A DNA stretch of 48,466 nt. Source: Ceratorhiza oryzae-sativae (taxonomy: Eukaryota > Basidiomycota > Agaricomycetes > Cantharellales > Ceratobasidiaceae). The notes beneath the pieces were generated by a model. It was not told the origin of the DNA. It did not search any database and saw only the letters and a program-made list of their open reading frames with translations. The stretch is taken from the NCBI GenBank assembly GCA_030998015.1, contig JARWMV010000113.1:1-48466 (forward strand), in the 5' to 3' direction. Numbering within the stretch: position 1 is the first letter of the stretch; every line of letters starts with the position of its first letter. Below are positions 17,149 through 26,975 of this stretch, in pieces. Both the position numbers and the translations under genes were made by a program.

Positions 17149-17399
17149 GTTGTATAAATACAATGCTGGCCGGCTAAAGCCGTCCACACTCGAGGCTGAT
17201 AAAATTAACCGCGATGGGGTGCCCCATCGCGGGTTCAAACAAAAGTGGACTTTATCTTAATTTATTCCTCGTTACTCTTAGGGCCATGGAAAAATTCTGG
17301 GTATAATAAAATACTGGACAAACCCTGGATTTCTGCCCGCTTGGAGTCCCGACTGTAATAATTTTTCACGTAAAGTCTCTGAGGGACACATATTTACCG

Positions 17400-17500
17400 T
17401 AGACCCCCAATAATTGCAATGTCGCCATTGACCCCCCAAACTGCCATTCCTTGACAATTCCTTAGGAAATGTCAAGGATTGATGTTTGGGGGGCAGTAGA
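17400..17500. repeat. Compound H element, short
   Basis: GACCCCCAATAATTGCAATG followed by the CTTGACAATTCCTTAGG hairpin and GTTTGGGGGGCAGTAG. Same unit at 27860-27958 and, in part, 39672-39752. Confidence 0.8.
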
Positions 17501-17659
17501 ATCTTCTACGAGACTGCAGCCCTGCTGATTAACTCCCAAAATTATTATAAAAAGCTTTGACCATTTACCAACATATGTAAATAAAAACTTAATAATAATA
17601 TATAAAACAAAGTAGTTCCAGCATATAGTAAAATTACTCTATTTAGCATAGAGGGCCTA

Positions 17660-17851
<192 letters not shown>

Positions 17852-18357
17852 TCAATAAGGTTCTTAAACTAACGTCTAAATTTTGTTTTTTTTTCATACA
17901 TAATATGATCCTATTAAAGACCTATTTTGTACAACATCATGCTTGGCATTCTATCTTTCAATAACTCTGGTAAAACAGGTAAAGATTTAGATAAAATTCT
18001 GACTACCTTTCCGTCTCCATGTTTATGGATAGAACATACTAAGTTGAAATTATCTTCAAGAGCTCGAACTAAAAGTTGAACTTCCCTCAAAGTAAAGCAA
18101 TTTGTAGCTAATGTTACTCGTCTACTTTTATTGCAAAAACTTCCATCATCGCAGATCAGATAACATAACCCCAATGGAGTCAATAATTCACCTATGTTAT
18201 TAGGAATAATTTTTATTCCAGTTGGAGAGTAAAAAGGTTCACAGAATTCTCTTATGCATGGCAAGGAGTATGTAGTAAATTTTATTGTTTCATACACATT
18301 CCCAGTGTTTTTGTGTTGTAGGGAAATTTCATTTTTGGGGACTTGAGGACAATAGGC

Positions 18358-18529
18358 CCGCGCGCGTTAGTTGCTGGTGGGACTTGTCCCACCAACCAAC
18401 GTGAGCAATCGCAACCGTTTGCGATTGCTAGTGCGCGGCATAATATCGATATTTAGCCGCCGGCTGAAAATGACGAACGGTCGTCATTTTCTACGAGGGA
18501 ATCTTTAGGATTCCCTCTAACGCCGGCGG
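18358..18529 (+). repeat. A element (172 bp, standard)
   Basis: Splits the LAGLIDADG ORF upstream of atp9. Followed within 17 nt by an H palindrome. Confidence 0.95.
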
Positions 18530-18545
18530 AAGTCATACAAATGAT

Positions 18546-18676
18546 AACCAAAAACACCCCCAAACATGTGCAGCTACGCTGCATTGTTTGGGGGTGGTTT
18601 TGGCCAAGCCTGTAAGGCCCAAAACCACCGTAAAGGTGTTTTTGGAAACACCTTTAGGTGGTTTTGGGCCCTACGG
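18546..18676. repeat. H palindrome with AAAACCACC hairpin
   Basis: The CCAAAAACACCCCC...GGGGGTGGTTTTGG hairpin, followed by AAAACCACCGTAAAGG pairing with CCTTTAGGTGGTTTTG. Confidence 0.8.
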
Positions 18677-19010
18677 GCAGATAGGCTTTATGACAAATTC
18701 CTTGTTTAAACCGGAATCTAGTATTGTTACCTCGCTTATTAGCCCATAAATCTCCTAAAATCAATCCAACTAAGATTTGCTGCAATTCATCAGGAATTGT
18801 GAATTGGTTTTGCTGCTCTCTAGTAAACCGTTTGACTTTAGGTTTATCTTCATCTGATGGAGCTATTAAACTACTAGAAGAAAATAAATAAAAAATGCTG
18901 TAGCACAAAAAGATAATGAAAGTGGCAAACTTGTCACTATCTCTTTTATGAAATTAGTTAAATAAGGTAAACCTATAGAATTTTCTAGGCTATATCTTAG
19001 TATGCCTGAT

Positions 19011-19255
19011 GTTTTTCCGATATATTTAGCAGCTGCCCGCGCGCGTTAGTTGCTGGTGGGACTTGTCCCACCAACCAACGTGAGCAATCGCAACCGTTTG
19101 CGATTGCTAGTGCGCGGCATAATATCGATATTTAGCCGCCGGCTGAAAATGACGAACGGTCGTCATTTTCTACGAGGGAATCTTTAGGATTCCCTCTAAC
19201 GCCGGCGGAGTATTTATTAGAGATCCGAAACTAACGGCTGTGTTTTTTTGTTTTT
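19011..19255 (-). pseudogene. Duplicated atp9 leader and start, split by an A element
   Basis: Minus-strand GCAGCTGCTAAATATATCGG (19011-19036) matches the atp9 codons AAAKYIG, and CGTTAGTTTCGGATCTCTAA upstream (19209-19240) matches the atp9 leader CGTTAGTTTAAGAACCTTA. The A element at 19037-19208 sits where the start codon would be. After AAAKYIG the sequence departs into the endonuclease leader (KTSGILRYS). Confidence 0.78.
19037..19208 (+). repeat. A element (172 bp, standard)
   Basis: Removes the start codon of the duplicated atp9 5' end. Confidence 0.95.
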
Positions 19256-19282
19256 AAAATAGGTACTTTTAGAAACCTATTT

Positions 19283-19381
19283 CCAACTCTCTGATCGCGC
19301 CTTTAGGCGCGGCCTAAGCGCTGAGGACTCCTAAATTGGGGGGTGATTTGCGCAGGCAAATCTACACCCCCAATTTGGGGT
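19283..19381 (+). repeat. D element (about 98 bp)
   Basis: CAACTCTCTGATCG, GCGCCTTTAGGCGC hairpin, AAATTGGGGGG...CCCCCAATTT stem around GATTTGCGCAGGCAAATC. Same layout as C with different stem sequences. Confidence 0.9.
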
Positions 19382-19478
19382 TATATTGCATCATGCTAGG
19401 CATTTGAAATTTTAATAGTTCTTGTAACATGGCTGTTGATTTACCTGAAATTTTAATTACATGACCATTTCCATGTTT
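19382..19478 (-). pseudogene. LAGLIDADG endonuclease C-terminal fragment
   Basis: KHGNGHVIKISGKSTAMLQE then LLKFQMPSMMQYN closely parallels the end of the endonuclease at 17914 (KHGDGKVVRI...RMPSMMLYK). Only the last 33 residues remain between a D and an A element. It is probably the end of a previous endonuclease-atp9 unit in tandem. Confidence 0.75.
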
Positions 19479-19650
19479 CCGCGCGCGTTAGTTGCTGGTG
19501 GGACTTGTCCCACCAACCAACGTGAGCAATCGCAACCGTTTGCGATTGCTAGTGCGCGGCATAATATCGATATTTAGCCGCCGGCTGAAAATGACGAACG
19601 GTCGTCATTTTCTACGAGGGAATCTTTAGGATTCCCTCTAACGCCGGCGG
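19479..19650 (+). repeat. A element (172 bp, standard)
   Basis: Joined without spacer to the B element at 19651. Confidence 0.95.
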
Positions 19651-19902
19651 GACCCGTGCACGCCTGCGAACGCCTTGGCTTAAGCCAAGCAAGCTTGGCT
19701 CATATTGACCTTAAGGTCAATAATCAAGCCAAGGCGGCCCTGGCGTGCGCGCGGCGTCTGATTCCGAGGTACCCTGGAACTTAAAGTTCCAGGGTACCTC
19801 GCAATACCTCGCCGCGAACGCGGCCTCGATAACCATACCCACGGGTCAACAGCATGTATTTATATATAAATACAATGCTGGTTGACCCTAAGCGGGGGTA
19901 TG
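19651..19902 (+). repeat. B element, long form
   Basis: Complete: GACCCGTGCACGCC, TTGACCTTAAGGTCAA, GGTACCCTGGAACTTAAAG, CGCGAACGCG, TATTTATATATAAATA hairpins, ending CCTAAGCGGGGGTATGA. Confidence 0.93.
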
Positions 19903-19907
19903 ATAAG

Positions 19908-19994
19908 TCCCCTGCCGCCCACGGCCGCTTTACCGATCTACCGGCAAAAAGTCCTAGGTATAATTAATTGTACCTAGGCTTTTTGCAGGGGAGG
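19908..19994. repeat. Palindrome around CCTAGGTATAATTAATTG
   Basis: CCCCTGC and GCAGGGG outer arms, inner GCAAAAAGTCCTAGG pairing with CCTAGGCTTTTTGC. An inverted copy is at 38313-38401. Confidence 0.8.
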
Positions 19995-20200
19995 TATTAT
20001 CAACACCTAAATTAGCATCTGGAGAGATTTCGATGCTTTGACTCGTTAAAGTCCCATAAAATAGATGACTAAGAATAACTATATCACGCTTGAGGCGGAG
20101 CTGCGATCGTAGGCGGGCACGGGTCAGATCCTATTGACTGAATATAAACCACACCTGAGAAAAGTGCAGCGATATAAAGTAGAACATTAGTTTCCATTCT
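19995..20200. other. Unassigned segment with two short open stretches
   Basis: Minus-strand METNVLLYIAALFSGVVYIQ (about 20200-20130) is hydrophobic and could be the leader of an endonuclease ORF like those elsewhere here. IVILSHLFYGTLTSQSIEIS (about 20085-20000) is also open. Neither is recognised. Confidence 0.35.
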
Positions 20201-20300
20201 CCAACGCTCTCTGATCGCGCCTTTAGGCGCGGCCTAAGCGCTGAAGACTCATAAATTGGGGGTGATTTGCGCAGGCAAATCTACACCCCCAATTTGGGGT
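20201..20300 (+). repeat. D element (about 98 bp)
   Basis: Variant with CCAACGCTCTCTG at the left end and GCTGAAGACTC in the partner arm. Confidence 0.88.
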
Positions 20301-20398
20301 AATAAAAAAAGGAAATATTCGAAGAGAAGGTAGCACAATGGCCAAAATAAAAATAAGACCCGTTCTCGCCTGGATCAGCGCAGGGCGCTGGCCCGGGC

Positions 20399-20485
20399 GT
20401 CTGATTCCGACGGAATCAGACGCCGCGCGCACGCCAGGGCCGCCTTGGCTTAAGCCAGGGCGTTCGCAGGCGTGCTCGGGTCAAA
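20399..20485 (-). repeat. B element fragment
   Basis: GTCTGATTCCGACGGAATCAG is a shortened hairpin fused to the CGCGCGCACGCCAGGGCC...GCGTGCTCGGGTCA end of B. Confidence 0.8.
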
Positions 20486-20536
20486 AAGCATTATAACCTA
20501 CTAGAGGGTAGCTGTAGCGGCCAACGGAAGAGCTAC

Positions 20537-20619
20537 GGACATGGTGAGATTCGAACTCACGACTCTTTTGGAGTAATCGTTTTCAAGACGACCGTATTCA
20601 ACCACTCTACCACATGTCC
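20537..20619 (-). tRNA. trnS: tRNA-Ser (anticodon UGA)
   Basis: 83 nt on the minus strand. Acceptor GGACATG pairs with CATGTCC; anticodon stem GTCGT/ACGAT with loop CTTGAAA (anticodon TGA); a long class II variable arm (TACTCCAAAAGAGTC); T arm GTGAG/CTCAC with loop TTCGAAT. Reads UCN codons. Confidence 0.95.
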
Positions 20620-21859
20620 TATTTTCTTTTTAACCCCCCTCTGCAGAGCGCAAAGGGGACCATTTGCGCGGTAGGCTGAATAGCCTTGTTGTTTCTCTTA
20701 CCTTTCAGCATCTACCCCCCAAACAATGCAGCGCAAGCTGCATATGTTTGGGGGTCACCTGCGTCTGTGGTCGTGTTCCAGGAACACGGCCGCAGACGGG
20801 AAGAGGTAAAACAAAAACAACCTCTGCCGAGGGCCCTAATCAACGGAAGATGACGTGTCCTCTAGCTGAAATTGTTGCACGTACGTGCAACAACTTCACG
20901 CTTGTAGAGGAGACGTCTGTGTGCGGCTTAAGCCGTACACAGACGGATCCGTCGCTTGAGGCGGAACTACCCACCATCCGGAAAGTAGGGGAGCCTTTTC
21001 CTAGGAAAATCGAACCGTGGGGCTTTTATGAACACAAATATTACACAAATTTATTTGACCCCGCCCCCATATAGTCATCGCTAGCCATGGGCTAAAGCCC
21101 ATGGCTACGCGCGGTCCCTGCTCGCTCATCGAAGATGTCCGGCAGGGACGCTCTAAAACGATGGCCATATAATTATATGGGGGGTAGCTCTTCCCAATAC
21201 AGGGAACTTCTTCTCGGAAAGGGTAGAATATTCACCCTCATGCTTCGGAGCCGTCTGTGTACGGCTTAAGCCGCACACAGACGTCTCCTCTACAAGCGTG
21301 AAATTGTTGCACGTACGTGCAACAACTTCTAGGGGACGGGTCGGGAAGAGCGCGGTAAAGACTTAACAAATTTTGGGAGCAATAGCCATTCATCATTACA
21401 TGCCCCGAAGGGCCCGAAAGGGATGATGGCCCCGAAGGGAAATAATCTTCGCTTCCTTTTTAAGTTGAAGTCCAAGAAGCTAAAAAAATATAGCCCGCGG
21501 CAGTAAGGACTTTGATTCCGAGGTAGCCTGGAACCTCGGGGGTCCAGGCTACCTCGCAATACCCCGCCTCCTGGATCTCTAGAGATCCAGGGAGCGGAGC
21601 TGCCCTAGAGGGACTGGATGTCGCGGATCCGCCGATTACGATCGTGCTAGCACGATCCTCCATCGGAATAATTGACGGAAGTTGATCTGGTCAGACCAAC
21701 TGACTTTTTTGCAGACGTCAATTTTCCATCGGCGGCATCTCTTTTAAAAACTTTTGCTATTTTTATAAACTATATTTCTCCTCGTTTTACCGTCTCGTGT
21801 CAACATCGTTCCGTGGTTTGCTTCCATGCAAGATTTATAAAATCTTGCTGGACCTGTAT

Positions 21860-22081
21860 CCGCCGGCGTTAGAGGGAATCCTCAGATGAGGTAGCCTTGA
21901 CCATGAGTCTCATGGTCCAGGCTACCTCCCATAAAGATTCCCTCGTAGAAAATGACGACCGTTCGTCATTTTCAGCCGGCGGCTAAATATCGATATTATG
22001 CCGCGCACTAGCAATCGCAAACGGTTGCGATTGCTCACGTTGGTTGGTGGGACAAGTCCCACCAGCAACTAACGCGCGCGG
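21860..22081 (-). repeat. A element, long form (222 bp)
   Basis: Preceded by TCTTGCTGGACCTG, the end of a CAAGATTTATAAAATCTTG palindrome also present at 24541 and 29240. Confidence 0.95.
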
Positions 22082-22329
22082 GCCCCCGCTCTATCGTCGG
22101 CCCTGGCACCTAGGTTATCCCTAGGATTTACAGAGAGTAGGCTCGTCGCCTGAAGGGCGGCCTCGTGTACTGTAACCTCCGTGGAGGAGTATGCCGCGGT
22201 AAAGACGGCAAGGCACCGCCCGTGTAGGATCATGGATTTGGAGATCTTCGGGATGTAGATTAATCCCCATCTGAAAGACGGGAGGCTTTGCACTCCAAAA
22301 TTTATTCCTCCACCGAAAGGATAACTTGT

Positions 22330-22590
22330 GACCCCCAATAAGGCAATGGCCTCCCAATGCGTCACAAACGTATTGGGGGGGGCCATTACCTACACCAATC
22401 CTTGACATTTCCTAAGGAATTGTCAAGGAATGGCAGTTTGGGGTCAACAGCATGTATTTATATATAAATACAATGCTGGATGACCCTACACGCATCGGCT
22501 GAAATCTTGGTTTACACCTAAGATTTGGCCGATGCGTGGGGGGTCAATGGCGCCACAAGTTTTGTGGCGCGCATTGCAATCATTGGGGGT
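22330..22590. repeat. Compound H element (about 260 bp)
   Basis: Near-identical to 1478-1735, including CTTGACATTTCCTAAGG, TATTTATATATAAATA, an AAATCTTGGTTTACACC hairpin and GCCACAAGTTTTGTGGC. Confidence 0.85.
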
Positions 22591-23029
22591 CTTCTGTCAT
22601 TTGGTGGTGATTCCACCTCCAAGCGCGGCCTTTACCGGGAGCTAACGAAAAACGCTAAAATTATCAGCGTATTGACTGTTCGGTCGTCTGTGATGTCCGA
22701 CAGCCAACCGCTCTTAGGCCGCCCTGCGGGCGATCAAAGAGCGCGGAGGGAAAAAGTTCACGGTTACCGTCCGGTCAACAAAGTTAACACGAGACGGTAA
22801 ACTTAGGTACCCGCCGATGGAGGATCGTGCTAGCACGATCGTAATCGCCGGATCCGCGGCATACTGCCGCGGGGTACCCTTCGGTACCCTTCCAGTCATT
22901 GTCTGTTATACACAATTAGCTTTGAGGGAACCAAAGTAAGGGGTTCCAGTAATTAATAAGGGGATTATTGTTAAATTAAATAAAGAGTTAGGAATAAAAC
23001 TTAAATTTATGTCTACGAAAACCAATGAG

Positions 23030-23088
23030 TTAAGATCCCCACCAATAAACTGACACAAATAAAAACAACCATACTACATCAACAAAAT
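23030..23088 (-). CDS. cox3: cox3 exon 5 (cytochrome c oxidase subunit 3, C-terminus)
   Basis: Encodes FVDVVWLFLFVSVYWWGS and TAA, the last transmembrane helix. Its first two bases (AT) complete a His codon with the C ending exon 4, restoring the conserved YWHFVDVVW. The intron ends in the usual G. Confidence 0.93.
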
Positions 23089-23204
23089 CGGTTTTAATTG
23101 CACATAAACTAATTAATTTTATAAACCATTGAACTGGGCATATACGGTCTTACTATATTTGCCAATTGTGTTGTAGAAGACGACCAAACATATATTCGGT
23201 TTCT

Positions 23205-23503
23205 GGGCAGCCGCATAGCGCGCTGCTGGGCAGCCGCATAGCGCGCTGCTGGGCAGCCGCATAGCGCGCTGCTGGGCAGCCGCATAGCGCGCTGCTGGGC
23301 AGCCGCATAGCGCGCTGCTGGGCAGCCGCATAGCGCGCTGCTGGGCAGCCGCATAGCGCGCTGCTGGGCAGCCGCATAGCGCGCTGCTGGGCAGCCGCAT
23401 AGCGCGCTGCTGGGCAGCCGCATAGCGCGCTGCTGGGCAGCCGCATAGCGCGCTGCTGGGCAGCCGCATAGCGCGCTGCTGGGCAGCCGCATAGCGCGCT
23501 GCT
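23205..23503. repeat. Minisatellite, 13 identical 23-bp units
   Basis: Perfect head-to-tail array (299 bp). The unit starts GGGCAGCC, has CATAGC in the middle and ends GCGCTGCT. It has no stop codon in any minus-strand frame, so three units encode a repeating 23-residue peptide (SSALCGCPAARYAAAQ...). It lies in a LAGLIDADG ORF between IHS and RNRIYVW. A single unit is at 3570. Confidence 0.97.
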
Positions 23504-23922
23504 AGAATGAATGCTACATTTTAGACCGAATTTGTCTTGAAGAACATTTACAAGTAATTGGACTTCTTCGGCCGAAAAAGCGTTTGTAGCGAAATGGAAG
23601 CCTTGTTTATTTTTTCCCCCATCGTCGCATACCCAATAGGCTAATGAGATGGGAGTCAACAACTCAGAAATGTTGCTGGGTACTACTTTAGTCCCATTTA
23701 CGTACCACAGTGCTTGTACAGAATTCCATGAAGAAAGAGATTGAGTAGAAAATTGATACCACTTATGAGCAGTTCCTTTAACTATTGACTGTCCCTGACT
23801 AGGGGCAGCCATCAACACAACCCCAAGATCTTTAAATAAAGAAAATACATGATTTAAATAGTCTAAATGAACTTCACCTTGAGCAAATTTGAAATAAGTC
23901 CATTTCCTCAAGGGCAGCATGT

Positions 23923-24144
23923 CCGCCGGCGTTAGAGGGAATCCTCAGATGAGGTAGCCTTGACCATGAGTCTCATGGTCCAGGCTACCTCCCATAAAGA
24001 TTCCCTCGTAGAAAATGACGACCGTTCGTCATTTTCAGCCGGCGGCTAAATATCGATATTATGCCGCGCACTAGCAATCGCAAACGGTTGCGATTGCTCA
24101 CGTTGGTTGGTGGGACAAGTCCCACCAGCAACTAACGCGCGCGG
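23923..24144 (-). repeat. A element, long form (222 bp)
   Basis: In the cox3 intron 4 ORF, followed 10 nt later by a C element. Confidence 0.95.
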
Positions 24145-24154
24145 GTATATAAAC

Positions 24155-24295
24155 CCTCCGCGCTCTTTGATCGCCCGCAGGGCGGCCTAAGCGCGGAGGG
24201 CTCAACTAATCGATGATTTGCGAAGGCAAATCTACACCCTGCCTAGAGAACTGCGCTTTAGCGCACGTCTTGGCAGGGGTATCGATTAGCGGGGT
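24155..24295 (+). repeat. C element (about 141 bp)
   Basis: Complete copy. Followed by TATAAATACAATGCTGG, a fragment of the B TATTTATATA hairpin, and a TTGCACATACG...GTGCAAC hairpin. Confidence 0.9.
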
Positions 24296-24540
24296 ACATA
24301 TAAATACAATGCTGGCTGAAGTAGTTGCACATACGTGATGTGCAACTATTTCTAGAGGCCCCACCTTCGTATTTTTTAACTAACACACCATCACCTAATA
24401 AGAACCCAGTCATTGCTTGTTCGACGTAACTAGCTTTGGGGGAATTTTGATATGGAGTGTTTGGAAGTAGGGGTGGAACTGTAGATAAATTTAATAAAGA
24501 AAAATAAGTTGTAAATAAACCAGCATCTTCAAGACATGTT

Positions 24541-24576
24541 TCCATGCAAGATTTATAAAATCTTGCTGGACCTGTG
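24541..24576. repeat. CAAGATTTATAAAATCTTG palindrome
   Basis: TCCATG and GGACCTG flanks are shared with 21823-21856 and, inverted, with 29240-29275. It keeps the endonuclease N-terminal frame open (GPARFYKSCMETC). Confidence 0.75.
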
Positions 24577-24620
24577 TTAGAATTTCTACAAAACTCAGCA
24601 AAAAATAGTAATAACCATAC

Positions 24621-24714
24621 CCCTCCGCGCTCTTTGATCGCCCGCAGGGCGGCCTAAGCGCGGAGGGCTCAACTAATCGATGATTTGCGAAGGCAAATCT
24701 ACATCGATTAGCGG
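24621..24714 (+). repeat. C element with inner module deleted
   Basis: As at 12914: the 43-bp AAGACGTGCGC hairpin is cleanly missing (AAATCTACATCGATTAGCGG). Confidence 0.85.
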
Positions 24715-24873
24715 AGAATAGTAACAAAATCAGTTCAGCCAATTATTAATTTATGGCAACCCGGACTTTTTCTTATCCTAGGTTATCCCTAGGTCATCAC
24801 GTAAAGTCTCTGAAGAAACTTCATAAAAGTTTCTTGCTGATAATCCCTCTTAAGATTTTTACATACCGTGTTT

Positions 24874-25081
24874 CATACCCCCGCTTAGGGTCAACCAGCA
24901 TTGTATTTATATATAAATACATGCTGTTGACCCGTGGGTATGGTTATCGAGGCCGCGTTCGCGGCGAGGTATTGCGAGGTACCCTGGAACTTTAAGTTCC
25001 AGGGTACCTCGGAATCAGACGCCGCGCGCACGCCAGGGCCGCCTTGGCTTAAGCCAAGGCGTTCGCAGGCGTGCACGGGTC
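24874..25081 (-). repeat. B element, long form lacking the TTGACCTTAAGG hairpin
   Basis: Starts CATACCCCCGCTTAGGG and ends GTGCACGGGTCA. Lies in cox3 intron 4 between exon 4 and the core. Confidence 0.9.
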
Positions 25082-25174
25082 ATAGTAGTACTTAAGTAGA
25101 TATGGACGCTTCAGCACAAAGTGATGTTCGATAACAATTCACATCGTTAAAGGGCATTTCGGTTGATTTTTTTT

Positions 25175-25285
25175 GCCAGTAAAGTATAGCAGATTCAAAT
25201 CCTAAATGGTGTGCATCTGTTAAATGGTAGGCAATAATTCTAAAGAATCCAACTAATATAAAGATTGTACCTACAATCACGTGTA
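25175..25285 (-). CDS. cox3: cox3 exon 4
   Basis: Encodes HVIVGTIFILVGFFRIIAYH, LTDAHHLGFESAILYW plus a split codon at each end. The HHLGFESAILYW block is diagnostic for subunit 3. Confidence 0.95.
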
Positions 25286-25478
25286 CAAATTGTTATCATA
25301 ATACGTTTAATATTATTTCAACAGCTCACGCTGTTGTTCAGACTATGTCTTCAATGTGTGAATGACTAAAAACAGTTCTATTTACACATTGGAGGGCGTT
25401 CGTGGAAAGATTATTGTTAACATAAAACTCACTTTCTAGTCGTTGAACCTTCAAATATTAATCTTTATTTGCATATTT

Positions 25479-25700
25479 CCGCGCGCGTTAGTTGCTGGTG
25501 GGACTTGTCCCACCAACCAACGTGAGCAATCGCAACCGTTTGCGATTGCTAGTGCGCGGCATAATATCGATATTTAGCCGCCGGCTGAAAATGACGAACG
25601 GTCGTCATTTTCTACGAGGGAATCTTTATGGGAGGTAGCCTGGACCATGAGACTCATGGTCAAGGCTACCTCATCTGAGGATTCCCTCTAACGCCGGCGG
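25479..25700 (+). repeat. A element, long form (222 bp)
   Basis: First member of an A-B-A composite island (25479-26133) with no spacers. Confidence 0.95.
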
Positions 25701-25911
25701 GACCCGTGCACGCCTGCGAACGCCTTGGCTTGCCAAGGCGGCCCTGGCGTGCGCGCGGCTCGCCGCGAACGCGGCCTCGTTAACAATGCCCACGGGTCGT
25801 TGACCCTCCGCTTTATTACCCCTGCCAAGACGTGCGCTAAAGCGCAGTTCTCTAGGCAGGGCGGCTGAAATCTTGGGTTACACCTAAGATTTTAGCCGAT
25901 AGAGCGGGGGC
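25701..25911 (+). repeat. B element, short form
   Basis: Middle of the A-B-A island. Confidence 0.93.
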
Positions 25912-26133
25912 CCGCGCGCGTTAGTTGCTGGTGGGACTTGTCCCACCAACCAACGTGAGCAATCGCAACCGTTTGCGATTGCTAGTGCGCGGCATAATAT
26001 CGATATTTAGCCGCCGGCTGAAAATGACGAACGGTCGTCATTTTCTACGAGGGAATCTTTATGGGAGGTAGCCTGGACCATGAGACTCATGGTCAAGGCT
26101 ACCTCATCTGAGGATTCCATCTAACGCCGGCGG
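25912..26133 (+). repeat. A element, long form (222 bp)
   Basis: Third member of the island. One base differs (GATTCCATCTAACG instead of GATTCCCTC). Confidence 0.95.
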
Positions 26134-26269
26134 GCGGCAGACTCCAATCACTGCACGGCTTAGGCCGCGGCCGCTGAAACCCACCCTATGGGTGGGATCG
26201 GGAAAGGTTTACCCTGACAAAATATGATTATTTTAATCAAAATAAAGTAAAACTTACTGCAGCATCTAC

Positions 26270-26368
26270 CCCCCAAACAATGCAGCGCAAGCTGCATATG
26301 TTGGTAATGGCCCCCCCCAATACGTTTGTGACGCATTGGGAGGCCATTGCCTTATTGGGGGTCACCTG
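26270..26368. repeat. H palindrome pair
   Basis: Same arrangement as 13504-13605, here framed by CTGCAGCATC and GCGCTGCAG. Confidence 0.8.
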
Positions 26369-26779
26369 CGCTGCAGTTTGAAATAATTATGTTTTAATAT
26401 TAGCTTGGCTGCATATTGTCCTAATAAATTTTAGGAGGTCCATGCAATTAACCCTCTTTTCTGTCAAAATAAATATAAAGATAGAAATGCACTTAACAGT
26501 GAGAGTGAAATTTAAATTTATAATTTTTATAAATTCCACCATTAATTAAGCAATTTTTAATTTTAGCTCTATATAAGTGTAAAATTCTACTACATTCACT
26601 AATACTTGAAAAAACATACTCATTATTTAGACTATCCACCTGCCAGCTAGTCCAGACCTATTTTAAATCGCATCATGGGTGGCATATGCGGTGCCAACAA
26701 ATTTTGCAATACAGGAAGAGATTTAGACCCTAACCCTGTCGTCAGCGTGTACAAGTACACGCTGCTAGGGAACCTCTTC

Positions 26780-26925
26780 CCCTCCGCGCTCTTTGATCGC
26801 CCGCAGGGCGGCCTAAGCGCGGAGGGCTTCGGAGCCGTCTGTGTACGGCTTAAGCCGCACACAGACGTCTCCTCTACAAGCGTGAAATTGTTGCACGTAC
26901 GTGCAACAACTTCTAGGGGACGGGT
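26780..26925. repeat. C terminal arm plus G-type hairpins
   Basis: CCTCCGCGCTCTTTGATCGC...GCGCGGAGGG only, then CGTCTGTGTACGG..CCGCACACAGACG and TTGTTGCACGTACGTGCAAC. Confidence 0.8.
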
Positions 26926-26975
26926 CTGGAATTCGTATTCTAAAATTTGACCCACTTTTATTAATAGTACAATTC

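Larger units (their letters stand above)
17914..19010 (-). pseudogene. LAGLIDADG endonuclease ORF upstream of atp9, interrupted
   Basis: Blocks: a hydrophobic leader with SLPLSLSFCATAFFIYFLLV, then DEDKPKVKRFTREQQNQF, LQQILVGLILGDLWANKRG (first motif), FTTYSLPCIREFCEPFY, LTPLGLCYLICDDGSFCN (second motif) and the end LPELLKDRMPSMMLYKIGL, stop at 17914. LAGLIDADG_2 family. The leader and catalytic part are in different frames around 18890, and an A element plus H palindromes (18358-18680) split the middle. Its 5' end is fused to a copy of the atp9 start. Confidence 0.78.
20640..23029. other. Gene-free, repeat-dense region between trnS and cox3
   Basis: Holds G-type hairpins (about 20866-20962, 21248-21336, 21505-21600, 22815-22885), a GTCCCTGC hairpin (about 21115-21160), an ACGTCTGTGGTCG...GGCCGCAGACG hairpin (about 20763-20800), an A element and a compound H element. 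The unique segment 22083-22320 is GC-rich and I do not recognise it. No protein or tRNA gene seen. Confidence 0.55.
23109..24605 (-). pseudogene. LAGLIDADG endonuclease ORF of cox3 intron 4, expanded by a minisatellite
   Basis: Blocks: VEQAMTGFLLGDGVLVKKY (first motif, about 24420-24370), KWTYFKFAQGEVHLDYLNHV, LLTPISLAYWVCDDGGKNKQ (second motif), FATNAFSAEEVQLLVNVLQD and KFGLKCSIHS. Then follow 13 copies of a 23-bp unit and the tail NRIYVWSSSTTQLANIVRPY to MPSSMVYKIN. The tail is in a different frame from the head because 299 bp is not a multiple of three. An A long form (23923) and a C element (24155) separate first motif and core domain. LAGLIDADG_2 family. Confidence 0.8.
23089..25174 (-). 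other. cox3 intron 4 (group I)
   Basis: The core at about 24740-24870 has GATTATCAGCAAGAAAC and CAGAGACTTTACGTGATG. Protein continuity puts a C, not the usual T, at the last exon position. The ORF lies 3' of the core. B, two C and one A element plus the minisatellite have inserted. Confidence 0.78.

Noticed and set aside
22190..22240. Possible rRNA fragment (CACCGCCCGT-like string)
   Set aside because: Only a short string resembles the small-subunit 3' end; no other conserved rRNA segments surround it on either strand.
23205..23503. Possible CRISPR array
   Set aside because: The 23-bp units are directly adjacent with no spacers, and the context is a fungal mitochondrial intron ORF.
25190..25210. 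tRNA T-loop-like GATTCAAATCC
   Set aside because: Lies in cox3 exon 4 coding for GFES; no cloverleaf around it.
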